NCBI GenBank assembly: GCA_963663395.1
Contig: OY760226.1
Location: 496,001-560,000, forward strand
Direction of reading: 5' to 3'
Origin: Azophilus sp963663395
GTDB taxonomy: Bacteria > Pseudomonadota > Gammaproteobacteria > Pseudomonadales > Azotimanducaceae
Length of the DNA stretch: 64,000 bases
Positions 1 to 10,620 of this stretch are shown piece after piece. Below the pieces are notes generated by a model. That model searched no databases, was not told the origin of the DNA, and saw nothing but the letters and a program-made list of their open reading frames with translations. Position numbers and translations under genes: made by a program. Numbering within the stretch: the stretch's first letter is position 1; every line of letters starts with the position of its first letter.

Positions 1-49
1 GCTTGTGTTGTTTCGACGAGTCAGCGATAACCGGCTACTTGAATAACTG

Positions 50-733
50 CTACACCAACCCTCGCTCCGCCATCGACACCGTCCTTTCCCCCCCGACCAC
101 CAGGTGATCCAGCACCCGCACGTCCAGTTCCTTCAGGATACTCACCAGCCGCTCCGTCAACTCGATATCCGCCACCGACGGCTCGGCGATCCCCGACGGG
201 TGGTTGTGCGCAAAGATCACTGCCGCCGCATTGCAGGAAAGCGCCCGCTTGACGATCTCCCGCGGGTAGACGTTGGCCCGGTCCACCGACCCGAGAAACA
301 GCTTCTCGAACCGGAGCAGCCGGTGCCGGGTGTCCAGGAACAGGCAGGCGAACACTTCCCGCTCCAGCCCGCCGAATTCGGCGGTGAGGAAGAGCACGGC
401 GTCCTGCGAACCAGCAAACGCGCGCCCGTGGATCAGCCCGCAGGCGGCGTACCTTGCGGTGATTGGCAAGACGGCCTTCAGGCTCGCGACCTTTGTCGGC
501 CCGAGCCCCTCGTCGCCGAGCAGCATGCGGGTCGGCGCATCGATCACGGCGCGCATGGAGCCGTAGCGCGACAACAACCGATGCCCGAGGGCCAGCGCGC
601 TGTAGTCGCGGGTGCCCGTACGCAGCAGCACCGCCAGCAACTCGGCATCGCTCAGCCGATCAGGTTCGGCGGCGAGCAGCCGCTCGCGCGGCCGCTCCGA
701 GATAGGCCAGTCCCTGATGGAATTCCGGCTCAC
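50..733 (-). CDS. radC: RadC family JAB-domain protein
   Basis: 227-aa protein of the usual RadC length. The N-terminal ~70 residues have the helix-hairpin-helix-like segment of the family (RERLLAAEPDRLSDAELLAV), and the C-terminal JAB/MPN domain carries the metal-binding signature HNHPSG (about residues 175-180) with the partner Asp of SVADIELT after it. RadC proteins were once linked to repair, but their biochemical role is unsettled; a metal-dependent hydrolase is likely from the fold. It is divergent from coaBC with about 170 bp between the starts, the arrangement seen in many gammaproteobacteria. The ATG start leaves no N-terminal extension compared with the family. Confidence 0.93.
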   Translation of the reverse strand: MSRNSIRDWPISERPRERLLAAEPDRLSDAELLAVLLRTGTRDYSALALGHRLLSRYGSMRAVIDAPTRMLLGDEGLGPTKVASLKAVLPITARYAACGLIHGRAFAGSQDAVLFLTAEFGGLEREVFACLFLDTRHRLLRFEKLFLGSVDRANVYPREIVKRALSCNAAAVIFAHNHPSGIAEPSVADIELTERLVSILKELDVRVLDHLVVGGERTVSMAERGLV

Positions 734-904
734 TTCATCGTCGCCGAGGGCCAGACCAGGTAATCAACGGTGTTTCCCTACGGCGGCGAGTTCGAAATGC
801 CCGATGGAATGCGCTTTGGATACAGCGCTTGACGCCCCGACGGCGGCAATCGCAGCGCCCTGAGGGATATTCGAGTCACCGCCCATTACTGCTACTATGA
901 ACCC

Positions 905-2140
905 ATGGACATTTCCGGAAAGCACATTCTGCTTGGGGTCACGGGCGGAATCGCCGCGTATAAGACCCCAATCCTTGTAAGACTCTTGCGCCAGGCGGGC
1001 GCAGACGTGCAGGTCGTGCCGACCCGCGGCGCCCTGGAATTCGTCACGCCCACCACCCTGCAGGCCGTCTCCGGCCGCCCCGTACGCGACGACCTCTGGG
1101 ACGAGGAAGCCGAGGCCGCCATGGGTCACATCGAACTGGCGCGCTGGGCCGACCTGGTCGTGGTGGCGCCGGCTACGGCGCATTTCATGGCAACGCTGGC
1201 CCAGGGCCTCGCGCCCGATCTGCTCTCGACCTTATGCCTGGCAACGGAGGCGCCGATCATCCTGGCGCCCGCCATGAATCAGGCCATGTGGCGCGCTCCG
1301 GCCACACAACGCAACGTCAACACCCTCGGGCGCGACGGCCGGGTGCTGGTCGGTCCGGCGGAAGGGGAACAGGCCTGCGGCGAAACCGGGCCCGGGCGCA
1401 TGGTCGAGCCGGAAGACCTGTTCGAGGTTATCCGCCAGAGCTTTGCGGCGCGCTGCCTGGACGGTATGCGCGTGCTGGTCACCGCCGGGCCCACCGAGGA
1501 AGCCATCGACCCCGTGCGCCATATCACGAACCGCAGTTCCGGCAAGCAGGGTTACGCCATGGCGGCCGCCGCCGCGGCTGCCGGCGCCGAGGTCACCCTG
1601 GTCTCCGGCCCCTGCATACTCCCGCCGCCGCCCGGTGTCGACGTCATCGGCGTGACCAGCGCACAGGACATGTACGATGCCGTGCACGAGCGCATCGCGA
1701 AGCAGCATCTCTTCATCGGTGTCGCGGCGGTTGCAGATTTCCGCCCCGCAAGGGCGACCGGGCAGAAGATCAAGAAGGAGTCGGTCGGAGAGCGATTCGA
1801 GCTGGCTTTCGAGGAGAACCCGGACATCATCGCCTCGATCGCGGCGTTGCCGGAACGGCCGGTGGTGATCGGTTTTGCCGCGGAAACCCACAAGGTACTT
1901 GAGCACGCCCGCGACAAGCGCCGCCGCAAGAACCTCGACGCCATCGTCGTCAACGACGTATCGCGCAAGGGCATCGGTTTCAACAGCGACAGCAATGCCG
2001 CCACCCTCATCTGGGCCGACGGCGAACTGGCGCTGCCCTTCCAGAGCAAGCAGTCCCTGGCGCAGGGGCTGATTCGCCACATCGCCGAGATATTCTCCGC
2101 CCCGCTGGTGGGCGCGGACCGGGAGTCGAGGGCAAGTTGA
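905..2140 (+). CDS. coaBC: Bifunctional phosphopantothenoylcysteine decarboxylase / phosphopantothenate-cysteine ligase
   Basis: 411 aa, full length. It makes 4'-phosphopantetheine for coenzyme A by joining cysteine to phosphopantothenate (CTP-dependent CoaB) and decarboxylating the product (FMN-dependent CoaC). The N-terminal half is the flavoprotein CoaC domain, with GVTGGIAAYKTP at the start, the PAMNQAMW motif (about residue 125) and the ACGETGPGRM substrate clamp (about 155-165). The C-terminal CoaB half has TAGPTEEAIDPVRHITN (about 192-208) and a KIKKE lysine motif. It opens the rightward coaBC-algC-argB cluster; algC follows 3 bp after its stop. The dut gene often found next is missing. 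Confidence 0.96.
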   Translation: MDISGKHILLGVTGGIAAYKTPILVRLLRQAGADVQVVPTRGALEFVTPTTLQAVSGRPVRDDLWDEEAEAAMGHIELARWADLVVVAPATAHFMATLAQGLAPDLLSTLCLATEAPIILAPAMNQAMWRAPATQRNVNTLGRDGRVLVGPAEGEQACGETGPGRMVEPEDLFEVIRQSFAARCLDGMRVLVTAGPTEEAIDPVRHITNRSSGKQGYAMAAAAAAAGAEVTLVSGPCILPPPPGVDVIGVTSAQDMYDAVHERIAKQHLFIGVAAVADFRPARATGQKIKKESVGERFELAFEENPDIIASIAALPERPVVIGFAAETHKVLEHARDKRRRKNLDAIVVNDVSRKGIGFNSDSNAATLIWADGELALPFQSKQSLAQGLIRHIAEIFSAPLVGADRESRAS

Positions 2141-2143
2141 ACG

Positions 2144-3523
<1,380 letters not shown>

Positions 3524-3529
3524 CCGATC

Positions 3530-4429
3530 ATGCCCGTTTCTGAAAAACAGGCGCAGAACGTCACCTCGGTCCTGACCGAGGCGCTGCCGTACATCCGCGA
3601 GTTCCAGGGATGGACCATCGTCATCAAGTACGGCGGCAACGCCATGGTGGACGAACACCTGAAGACCACCTTCGCCCGGGACGTGGCGCTCATGAAGCTG
3701 GTCGGCATGAACCCGGTCATCGTGCACGGCGGCGGCCCGCAGATCGGCGCCCTGCTCGAGAAGCTCAATATTCCCACCCGTTTCGTCGACGGCATGCGGG
3801 TCACCGATGCCGCCACCATGGACGTGGTGGAAATGGTGCTGGGCGGCCTCGTCAACCAGGAAATCGTCTCCCTGCTTAACCAGCAGGGCGGCCGCGCGGT
3901 GGGCATCACCGGCAAGGACGGCAACCTCATCGAAGCCTCCAAGCTCAAGCTCTCCCGCGCCGACCCCAAACCTTCCGAAATCATCGACATCGGCCATGTC
4001 GGCGAGGTGCGCGCGGTGAACGCCCGCGTGCTCGACACGCTCACCCATTCCGGCTTCATCCCGGTGATTGCGCCCATCGGCGTGGGGCCGGACGGCGAGT
4101 CCTACAACATCAACGCCGACCTGGTGGCCGATGCCATCGCCAGGGCGCTCGATGCCGAGAAGTTCGTGCTGCTGACCAACACCGCCGGGATTCTGGACAA
4201 CGGCGAAACCGTCGCCAGCCTGACCGCCACCCAGGCGCAGGCCCTGATCGACAAGGGCGCCGTCAGCGGCGGCATGCTGCCCAAGGTGCAATGTGCGCTG
4301 AACGCGGTGGCGGGCGGGGTGACAAGCGTTCAGATCATCGACGGCACGGTGCCCCACGCGCTGTTGCTGGAGATCTTCACGAACGCAGGTGTGGGAACGA
4401 AGATCACCGGCGATCCCGCGACGCCGTAG
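3530..4429 (+). CDS. argB: Acetylglutamate kinase
   Basis: 299 aa, complete. Phosphorylates N-acetyl-L-glutamate with ATP in the second step of arginine synthesis. The amino acid kinase fold is shown by VIKYGGNAMVD (about residue 28) and VHGGGPQIG (about 65), with the C-terminal KGAVSGGMLPKV loop. The N-terminal helix before the first strand (VTSVLTEALPYIREF) is the extension found in arginine-feedback-inhibited hexameric enzymes, so feedback inhibition is inferred. It ends the rightward cluster. The 130 bp after it, before the convergent pyrE stop, contain only a weak hairpin. Confidence 0.96.
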   Translation: MPVSEKQAQNVTSVLTEALPYIREFQGWTIVIKYGGNAMVDEHLKTTFARDVALMKLVGMNPVIVHGGGPQIGALLEKLNIPTRFVDGMRVTDAATMDVVEMVLGGLVNQEIVSLLNQQGGRAVGITGKDGNLIEASKLKLSRADPKPSEIIDIGHVGEVRAVNARVLDTLTHSGFIPVIAPIGVGPDGESYNINADLVADAIARALDAEKFVLLTNTAGILDNGETVASLTATQAQALIDKGAVSGGMLPKVQCALNAVAGGVTSVQIIDGTVPHALLLEIFTNAGVGTKITGDPATP

Positions 4430-4559
4430 ACGCAGAACAGTCCAACACATCGATAACTACGCGCACAGGGTCTATGCGCCGGGGAATTCGTCCAGCTTCT
4501 CGTCAGTCTGTCCGCAAGCCTGCGCAGCCTGAGAAACACCGTCGCAGGCGCATTTACCT

Positions 4560-5222
4560 TTAAAGTGCGCAGTACCGGTGGCGATAGGCCTTGATCGACG
4601 CGACCAGACCGATGCGCTCCTCGTCCTGCCCCGCAGACCTGTCGAGCCAGGCGATCACGTCTTGCAGCGCCGCGATGCTCAAAACCGGGACGCCGAGACT
4701 GGACCGCAACACCGCAAAAGCCGTCTCGTCGGCGTTCAGCTTCTCCTGGCGGTCGAGAGCGATCAGCAAGCCCGTCAGTTCGCCGCCCTGGGCGGCAATC
4801 AACCGGGCTCCTTCCTCCTTCGTGGCGCCGTCCGTGACCACATCGTCCACCAGCACCACGCGTCGGTTGACGAGGCTCGCGCCGACCAGTACGCCCCCTT
4901 CGCCGTGGTCCTTGGCTTCCTTGCGGTCGAACGCAACCCCGATGTCGATGCCCCGCCGCGCCAGGGCCACACCGGCGGCAACCGCTATCGGTATGCCCTT
5001 GTAGGCGGGCCCGAACAGCACATCACACTCGAGACCGTTCGCGACCAGGGCGTCAGCATAGAACTCGCCGAGCGCCGCGAGGGCCACGCCGTCGCTGATC
5101 GCGCCGAGGTTGAAAAAATACGGGCTGCGCCGGCCTGACTTGAGCTCGAAATCGCCGAATCGCAGCACCTCCTGCTCGACCATCAATTCGATGAAGGCCT
5201 GCTTGTCCGAGTAGTCCGTCAC
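4560..5222 (-). CDS. pyrE: Orotate phosphoribosyltransferase
   Basis: 220 aa. Transfers phosphoribose from PRPP to orotate to form OMP in pyrimidine synthesis. The PRPP-binding signature VLVDDVVTDGATKEEG is at about residues 118-133, and FELKSGRRSPYFFNLG is the N-terminal orotate-site region. An in-frame ATG exists upstream at 5303, but the GTG at 5222 gives the family's normal N-terminus (VTDYSDKQAFIEL) and sits 4 bp past the rph stop. The longer reading would overlap rph heavily. It is probably translationally coupled to rph. Confidence 0.94.
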   Translation of the reverse strand: MTDYSDKQAFIELMVEQEVLRFGDFELKSGRRSPYFFNLGAISDGVALAALGEFYADALVANGLECDVLFGPAYKGIPIAVAAGVALARRGIDIGVAFDRKEAKDHGEGGVLVGASLVNRRVVLVDDVVTDGATKEEGARLIAAQGGELTGLLIALDRQEKLNADETAFAVLRSSLGVPVLSIAALQDVIAWLDRSAGQDEERIGLVASIKAYRHRYCAL

Positions 5223-5226
5223 CCGC

Positions 5227-5925
5227 CTATCCGTTTTTCTGGATAGCCAGCAACTCGGCAGTGCCCTTGCGGGACAACTCCAGCAGCCGGGCAAGGTCCG
5301 CATCGCTGAACGGCGCGCCTTCCGCCGTGCCCTGGATCTCCACGATGCCCCCCGAGGCGAGCCGCACCACGTTCATGTCCGTCTCCGCGGTGGAGTCCTC
5401 GGCGTAATCGAGATCGAGCACCGCCTCGCCCCGCCAGATGCCGACCGAAACCGATGTCACGAACTGCCGGAACGCGGCCCCGCGGCCGATCTCGATCAGC
5501 GCATCCCGGAGCGCCACGGCAGCGCCGGTGATGGCCGCCGTGCGCGTGCCGCCGTCGGCCTGGATGACATCGCAATCGATGCGCACCGTTTTTTCGCCGA
5601 GCCGAAGGCTGTCGACCGCGGCGCGCAGGGAACGCCCGATCAGGCGCTGGATCTCCAGCGTGCGCCCGCCCTGCCTGCCGCGCGCCGCCTCCCGGTCGCC
5701 CCGGGTGTGGGTCGCGCCCGGCAGCATGCCGTATTCCGCGGTCACCCAGCCCCGGCCCTTGCCGCGCATGAAGTACGGCACGGAGTCTTCCGCATACGCC
5801 GTGCAGATCACTTTCGTGTCGCCGAACTCGACCAGCACGGAACCGTCTGCGTGCTTTGTGTACCCTCGGGTTATCTTCACCGGGCGCAGCTCGTCCGCCG
5901 CCCGGCCGCTAGGACGTTCGCTCAT
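5227..5925 (-). CDS. rph: Ribonuclease PH
   Basis: 232 aa. Phosphorolytic 3'-5' exoribonuclease that trims tRNA 3' ends and other stable RNAs. The RNase PH fold is evident from RPSGRAADELRPVKITRGY at the N-terminus, GRGWVTAEYGMLPGATHTR (about 57-75), the phosphate-site RTLEIQRLIGRSLRA, and DCDVIQADGGTRTAAITGA in the second half. It is divergent from the yicC-gmk-rpoZ-spoT cluster and leads the rph-pyrE pair. Confidence 0.96.
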   Translation of the reverse strand: MSERPSGRAADELRPVKITRGYTKHADGSVLVEFGDTKVICTAYAEDSVPYFMRGKGRGWVTAEYGMLPGATHTRGDREAARGRQGGRTLEIQRLIGRSLRAAVDSLRLGEKTVRIDCDVIQADGGTRTAAITGAAVALRDALIEIGRGAAFRQFVTSVSVGIWRGEAVLDLDYAEDSTAETDMNVVRLASGGIVEIQGTAEGAPFSDADLARLLELSRKGTAELLAIQKNG

Positions 5926-6004
5926 CTACTTCTCCAGCCCGCCGCCGGCCATTATACGGGCCGCCGGCAACCGCGCCCGTCCCTATCCGGGTTAAACTTC
6001 CGCC

Positions 6005-6871
6005 ATGTTGCACAGCATGACCGCATTCGCGCGGCGCCAGGCCGAAACGCCGGAGCTGCAGCTCGTCTGGGAACTGAGGTCGGTCAACCACCGCTACCTC
6101 GAGACGCTGTTTCGGATGCCCGAGCAGCTCCGCTCGCTGGAGGCGCCGTTGCGCGACAGGGCCCGCCGCCTGCTCCAGCGCGGCAAGCTGGACTGCTCGC
6201 TCAAGGCAGAGAGCAAGGCGGAAGCCGGCGTCACGGAACTGAACCGCCCCCTCATGCTCAAGCTTCTGGCCGTTCTGGAACAGGTGCGCCGGGACGCGCC
6301 GGAGATCCACTCCCCCAACCCCATGGACCTGCTGCGCTGGCCGGGCATGCTCGGCGAACCGGCCGCCATGGACCCGGAGCAATGCGGCCCCGAGGTCATC
6401 GAACTGTTCGGGGAAGCCCTGGATGCACTGATCGAGGAACGCCGGCGGGAAGGCGGTGAGCTGCGGGAGGCGATCGCCACGCGGCTCCACTCCGTAGGCG
6501 AGACCGTGGGCGAACTCCAGGGCCTGGCCCGGGGAATCGCGCAGGATGTGCAGAATCGGCTGAACGAGCGCCTGCGCGAGCTTGCCGTCGATGTCGACCC
6601 GGGGCGCCTGGAACAGGAGATCGCAATGCTCGCGCAGAAAGCGGACGTGGCCGAGGAACTCGACCGGCTGTGCATCCACGTGGAGGAGGCGAAAGCCCAG
6701 CAGGACGGGCCCGGCCCCCATGGCCGCCGCCTGGACTTTCTCTGCCAGGAACTGATGCGCGAGGCCAATACCCTGGCGGCGAAATCGCTTCTGCCGGAAA
6801 TGTCTACCCGGGCCGTCGACCTGAAAGTGATCATCGAGCAGATCCGCGAGCAGGTGCAGAACGTCGAATGA
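6005..6871 (+). CDS. yicC: YicC family endoribonuclease
   Basis: 288 aa, full length for the family. YicC proteins are stress-linked endoribonucleases; E. coli YicC has been reported to promote degradation of the small RNA RyhB. It starts with the typical MLHSMTAFARR. The C-terminal DUF1732-like region contains DFLCQELMREANTLAAKS (about 239-256) and ends RAVDLKVIIEQIREQVQNVE. Its stop overlaps the gmk start as ATGA, the same coupling seen in other gammaproteobacteria. Confidence 0.93.
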   Translation: MLHSMTAFARRQAETPELQLVWELRSVNHRYLETLFRMPEQLRSLEAPLRDRARRLLQRGKLDCSLKAESKAEAGVTELNRPLMLKLLAVLEQVRRDAPEIHSPNPMDLLRWPGMLGEPAAMDPEQCGPEVIELFGEALDALIEERRREGGELREAIATRLHSVGETVGELQGLARGIAQDVQNRLNERLRELAVDVDPGRLEQEIAMLAQKADVAEELDRLCIHVEEAKAQQDGPGPHGRRLDFLCQELMREANTLAAKSLLPEMSTRAVDLKVIIEQIREQVQNVE

Positions 6872-7491
6872 GCGGGGCGGCCAAAGGCCTTCTCTTCGCT
6901 ATCTCGGCGCCCTCCGGCGCCGGCAAGACGAGCCTCGTGCGGGCGCTGGCGAAACGCGACCCGGCCCTGAGCGTATCCGTCTCGCACACCACCCGGCCCC
7001 GCCGTCCCACGGAAAAAGAAGGCGTCAACTACCATTTCATCGGCCAGGACCTGTTCCTGGAAATGGCCGGGGAAGGGGGTTTTCTCGAACACGCCCTGGT
7101 ATTCGGGCACCACTACGGCACGGCGTTCGAAAACGTGCGGCGCGACCGCGCCGCCGGCCGCGACGTGATTCTCGAAATCGACTGGCAGGGCGCGGCCCAG
7201 GTACGCCGCACGGCGCCGGAGACGATCAGCATCTTCATCGCACCACCCTCCAAGGAGGCGCTCAGGCAGCGCCTCGTCGCCAGGGGCGAAGACACCATGG
7301 AGATCATCGAGCGCCGCCTGCGGGAAGCCCGCGCCGAGATCTCCCACTACCGGGACTACGATTACTTCGTGGTCAATGACGATTTCGATTCCACTCTCGA
7401 AGACCTGCAGGCCATCGTTCGCGCCGAACGATTGAGCCGCCTTGTGCAGAGTGATCGCCACCGGAACCTGATCGACCATCTCTTGTCTTAA
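6868..7491 (+). CDS. gmk: Guanylate kinase
   Basis: 207 aa. Converts GMP and ATP to GDP and ADP. The P-loop SAPSGAGKTSLVRAL is at residues 13-27, SVSHTTRPRRPTEKEGVNYHF is the GMP-binding segment, and LEIDWQGAAQVRR lies in the core. The frame stays open upstream of 6868, but the ATG overlapping the yicC stop as ATGA gives the family N-terminus, so that start was chosen. rpoZ follows 51 bp downstream. Confidence 0.97.
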   Translation: MSGAAKGLLFAISAPSGAGKTSLVRALAKRDPALSVSVSHTTRPRRPTEKEGVNYHFIGQDLFLEMAGEGGFLEHALVFGHHYGTAFENVRRDRAAGRDVILEIDWQGAAQVRRTAPETISIFIAPPSKEALRQRLVARGEDTMEIIERRLREARAEISHYRDYDYFVVNDDFDSTLEDLQAIVRAERLSRLVQSDRHRNLIDHLLS

Positions 7492-7542
7492 ACTATAGGC
7501 GGATTTAGAATTGATCGTTTGCTTCCACTCCAGAGAGAACCG

Positions 7543-7821
7543 ATGGCACGAGTCACCGTAGAAGATTGCCTCGAAAACGTAGACAACCGCTTCGAACTGG
7601 TCATGCTGGCCACCCGGCGCGCGCGACAGATGCGCGAGTTCGGCGCGGAGCCCATGGTGCCGGAGGAGAACGACAAACCCACCGTCATCGCCTTGCGGGA
7701 GATCGCGGAAGGGCTCGTCAGTCACGAGATTCTTGACGAGCAGGAAGCCCGCACTCAGGATGACGAACTGCAAGTGACTTTCGGCGTTGGAGATGACGAC
7801 AGCGGAGACGGCGACCTCTGA
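7543..7821 (+). CDS. rpoZ: RNA polymerase omega subunit
   Basis: 92 aa. Small RNA polymerase subunit that helps beta' assembly and forms part of a ppGpp-binding site. The start MARVTVEDCLENVDNRFELV is the canonical gammaproteobacterial sequence. An upstream in-frame ATG at 7519 was rejected because it adds eight residues not found in the family, and AGAGAG lies just before 7543. The conserved helix ATRRARQMREFG follows, with an acidic tail. It overlaps the start of spoT. Confidence 0.96.
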   Translation: MARVTVEDCLENVDNRFELVMLATRRARQMREFGAEPMVPEENDKPTVIALREIAEGLVSHEILDEQEARTQDDELQVTFGVGDDDSGDGDL

Positions 7822-9991
7822 GTCCTACTTCGTCTCGCGACTCGCGGAGACCGCCCGGCGCGACGAGATCGCTGCCCCCTGCACGATAGATTCACTCACA
7901 AAGGTTCTCGGCTCCTACCTGCCGGAAAAACAGGTCGCCCAGGTGCGCCGGGCGCACGACTACGCCGCAAGCGCCCATGAGGGGCAGTACCGGCGCACCG
8001 GTCATCCCTACATTTCCCACCCCCTGGCCGTCGCCATGATCCTTGCCGAGATGCGCATGGATCACCAGACCATCATGGCCGCCCTGCTGCACGACGTGAT
8101 CGAAGACACGGCAGTGGCCAAGTCGACGCTTGGCAACCGCTTCGGCAAGCAGGTGGCCCGCCTCGTCGACGGCGTCTCGAAACTCGCCATCATGTTCGAG
8201 AGCCGCGCCGAGGCCCAGGCCGAGAACTTCCAGAAGATGGCCCTGGCCATGGCCAAGGACATCCGCGTCATCATGGTCAAGATCGCCGACCGGCTGCACA
8301 ACATGCGCACCATCGGCGTCATGTCCCGGGAGCAGCGCAAGCGCATCGCCCGGGAGACCCTCGATTACTACGCACCCATCGCCAACCGCCTCGGCATGCA
8401 CAACGTCATGGTGGAGTTCGAAGACCTCGGCTTTGCCGCGCTCCATCCGTTGCGCGCCGAAAGCATCCGCCGCCGGGTGGAGAAGGCCCGGGGGCACCGC
8501 AAGGCGCTGCTTTCGAAACTGCACCAGTCCATCCAGGCGGCGCTGGAGGCGGAAGGCATCGAGGCAACGGTAACCAGCCGCGAAAAACACATCTACTCCA
8601 TCTACAGCAAGATGAAGTCCCAGCAGAAGTCCTTCGAAGACATCATGGACGTATTCGGCTTCCGCATCGTCGTCAGCGATGAAGACGGCTGCTACCGCTC
8701 GCTGGGCATCGTGCACAACCTTTACAAACCGGTGGTTGGACGGTTCAAGGACTACATCGCCATTCCCAAGATCAACGGCTACCAGTCGCTGCACACGACG
8801 CTGTTCGGCATGCACGGTGTGCCGATCGAGGTGCAGATCCGCACCACCCACATGGCGGAAGTCGCCGACCACGGCATTGCCGGGCACTGGCTCTACAAGG
8901 CCCGGGAAGAGAAGACCCGGGGCGGGCAGCGCGCCCGGCGCTGGGTCAGGGACCTCATGGAACTGCAGCAACGGGCCGGCAACCCCCTGGAGTTCATCGA
9001 CAGCCTGAAGATCGACCTGTTCCCCGACGATGTGTACGTGTTCACCCCCAAGGGCGACATCATGGAGCTGCCCCGCGGCGCCTGCGCGGTGGATTTCGCC
9101 TACGCGGTGCACACCGACATCGGCAACCACTGCATCGCCTGCCGCATCGACCGGGCGCTGGCGCCGTTGTCGCAACAGCTCGAGAGCGGCCAGAGCGTCG
9201 AGATCATCACGGCCAAGGGCGCCAAGCCGAGCCCCGACTGGCTGAGTTTCTCGGTATCCGGAAAGGCCCGGGCCGCCATCCGCCAGTCGCTCAAGAACCA
9301 GGAGCGGGCCGAGTCGATCATGCTGGGGCGGCGGCTCCTGAACCGCTCGCTCACCAACGCGGGCACCAGCATCAAGGAGCTGGATTTCCGGCGCTTGCGG
9401 CGGGTTTTCAAGGAGTTCGGCGTGCGCAAGCTCGACGAGGTGCTGCAGGCCATCGGCCACGGCGAGGTCATGGCCTATGCCGTGGCCCAGCGGCTGCTCG
9501 CCGCGGACGACTCGAAATTCGAGGCGGTTCCCGTCGAGCACGAGGGGCCCATGGCGGTGCACGAAGGGGAGGGCCTCGTGGTCACCTACGGCCGTTGCTG
9601 CGGCCCGGTTCCGGGCGATTCCATCGTCGGGCACATGACCCAGGGCAAGGGTCTCGTCGTGCACATGGAATCCTGCAAGAACATGCGCGAGATCGGCCGT
9701 CGCAAGCCCGAGCAGACCATTCCGGCCCGTTGGGCGGCAACCACCGACCAGGAGTTCACGACGGCGCTGCGCATCGAGGTCAACCGCAAGAAGGGCGTCA
9801 TCGCCGAACTGGCGGCGACCATCGCCGCCGTGAACGCGGGCGTCGACCGCATCAACGTGGAAGAGCGCGATGCCCGCGTCAGTTCCGTGGTGGTGGTGGT
9901 GACCGTTTCCGACCGCATTCACCTGGCCCGCGTGATGCGGCGCCTGCGCGCCGTTCCCAACGTCATCACCATGCGCCGCACGCACCAGTGA
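7787..9991 (+). CDS. spoT: Bifunctional (p)ppGpp synthetase/hydrolase
   Basis: 734 aa from 7787; an ATG at 7793 would remove two residues. Controls the stringent response by making and hydrolysing (p)ppGpp. Domains in order: HD hydrolase (HPLAVAMILAEM, LLHDVIEDT, ADRLHNMRTIG, about 75-185), RelA/SpoT synthetase (SREKHIYSIYSKM, KINGYQSLHTTLFG, about 265-360), TGS (DVYVFTPKGDIMELPRG, about 415), helical region, zinc-finger-like CCGPVPGD, and a C-terminal ACT domain (RIEVNRKKGVIAELAATI). Both catalytic domains keep their motifs, so a true bifunctional enzyme is expected. It overlaps the end of rpoZ by 35 bp, and its stop overlaps the ridA GTG. Confidence 0.96.
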   Translation: MEMTTAETATSESYFVSRLAETARRDEIAAPCTIDSLTKVLGSYLPEKQVAQVRRAHDYAASAHEGQYRRTGHPYISHPLAVAMILAEMRMDHQTIMAALLHDVIEDTAVAKSTLGNRFGKQVARLVDGVSKLAIMFESRAEAQAENFQKMALAMAKDIRVIMVKIADRLHNMRTIGVMSREQRKRIARETLDYYAPIANRLGMHNVMVEFEDLGFAALHPLRAESIRRRVEKARGHRKALLSKLHQSIQAALEAEGIEATVTSREKHIYSIYSKMKSQQKSFEDIMDVFGFRIVVSDEDGCYRSLGIVHNLYKPVVGRFKDYIAIPKINGYQSLHTTLFGMHGVPIEVQIRTTHMAEVADHGIAGHWLYKAREEKTRGGQRARRWVRDLMELQQRAGNPLEFIDSLKIDLFPDDVYVFTPKGDIMELPRGACAVDFAYAVHTDIGNHCIACRIDRALAPLSQQLESGQSVEIITAKGAKPSPDWLSFSVSGKARAAIRQSLKNQERAESIMLGRRLLNRSLTNAGTSIKELDFRRLRRVFKEFGVRKLDEVLQAIGHGEVMAYAVAQRLLAADDSKFEAVPVEHEGPMAVHEGEGLVVTYGRCCGPVPGDSIVGHMTQGKGLVVHMESCKNMREIGRRKPEQTIPARWAATTDQEFTTALRIEVNRKKGVIAELAATIAAVNAGVDRINVEERDARVSSVVVVVTVSDRIHLARVMRRLRAVPNVITMRRTHQ

Positions 9992-10371
9992 GCGCGCCCG
10001 TTTCCACCGCCGACGCGCCCGCCGCGATCGGCGCGTATTCCCAGGCCGTGCGCTCCGGCAACACCGTTTACCTGTCCGGCCAGATAGCCCTCGACCCTGA
10101 AACGATGGAACTTGTGGCACCGGACTTCGAGACGGAAGCGCGCCAGGTGTTCCGCAACCTCACAGCCGTCATCGGCGCGGCCGGCGGCACGACGGCCGAT
10201 GCGGTGAAACTCACGGTCTATCTCACCGACATGGGAAATTTCCCGGCGGTGAACGCCGTGATGGTGGAGTTCTTCGACGAACCGTACCCCGCCCGGGCTG
10301 CCGTCGGCGTCGCCAGCCTGCCCCGCGGAGCGCAGGTGGAGGTCGACGGCATTCTGGTACTCGAGGGCTGA
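9988..10371 (+). CDS. ridA: RidA family enamine/imine deaminase
   Basis: 127 aa. Hydrolyses reactive enamine/imine intermediates made by PLP enzymes such as threonine dehydratase. The family motifs are clear: AIGAYSQAV near residue 15, YLSGQIALDP (about 29), and the active-site arginine in YPARAAVGVASLPRGAQVE near the C-terminus. The start is the GTG at 9988, which overlaps the spoT stop as GTGA and gives the exact family length. This spoT-ridA-recG order is common in gammaproteobacteria. Confidence 0.94.
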   Translation: MSAPVSTADAPAAIGAYSQAVRSGNTVYLSGQIALDPETMELVAPDFETEARQVFRNLTAVIGAAGGTTADAVKLTVYLTDMGNFPAVNAVMVEFFDEPYPARAAVGVASLPRGAQVEVDGILVLEG

Positions 10372-10400
10372 GAGCCCCGGTCCCGGCAGGCTTTTCCACC

Positions 10401-10585
10401 CTAGTGTCCTGTCCGGTTAATTCCTTGTATTTCAGCGTGCGGCGCGCCCTCCGGGAGCTCGCTCGGCGCGTCACTGCGGTGTTGCGACCCTTGCCAATAT
10501 GCTCGATATTGGCTGCGGGCCGCGCCTTGCATTGACGCGCCGAGCGAGCTCTGAAATGCAAGGAATTAACCGGACAGGACACTAG
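10401..10585. mobile_element. MITE-like 185-bp palindromic element
   Basis: The two ends are long inverted repeats: the left arm (10402 onward) reads TAGTGTCCTGTCCGGTTAA and its complement ends at 10584. The match continues inward for about 34 bp with one difference, then resumes after a ~19-bp insertion in the left arm. The centre holds a second perfect stem, GCCAATAT/ATATTGGC. Both ends lie in CTAG, which fits insertion at TA. There is no reading frame. Size, ends and position between ridA and recG suggest a non-autonomous element mobilised by a TA-targeting transposase. The family is inferred, not shown. Confidence 0.75.
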
Positions 10586-10620
10586 CGCGTGGCTATCGAG
10601 AGAATTGCGAGCCCGGCAGT

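Noticed and set aside
7892..10120. 742-aa minus-strand open frame opposite spoT
   Set aside because: Shadow of spoT with biased composition and no domains.
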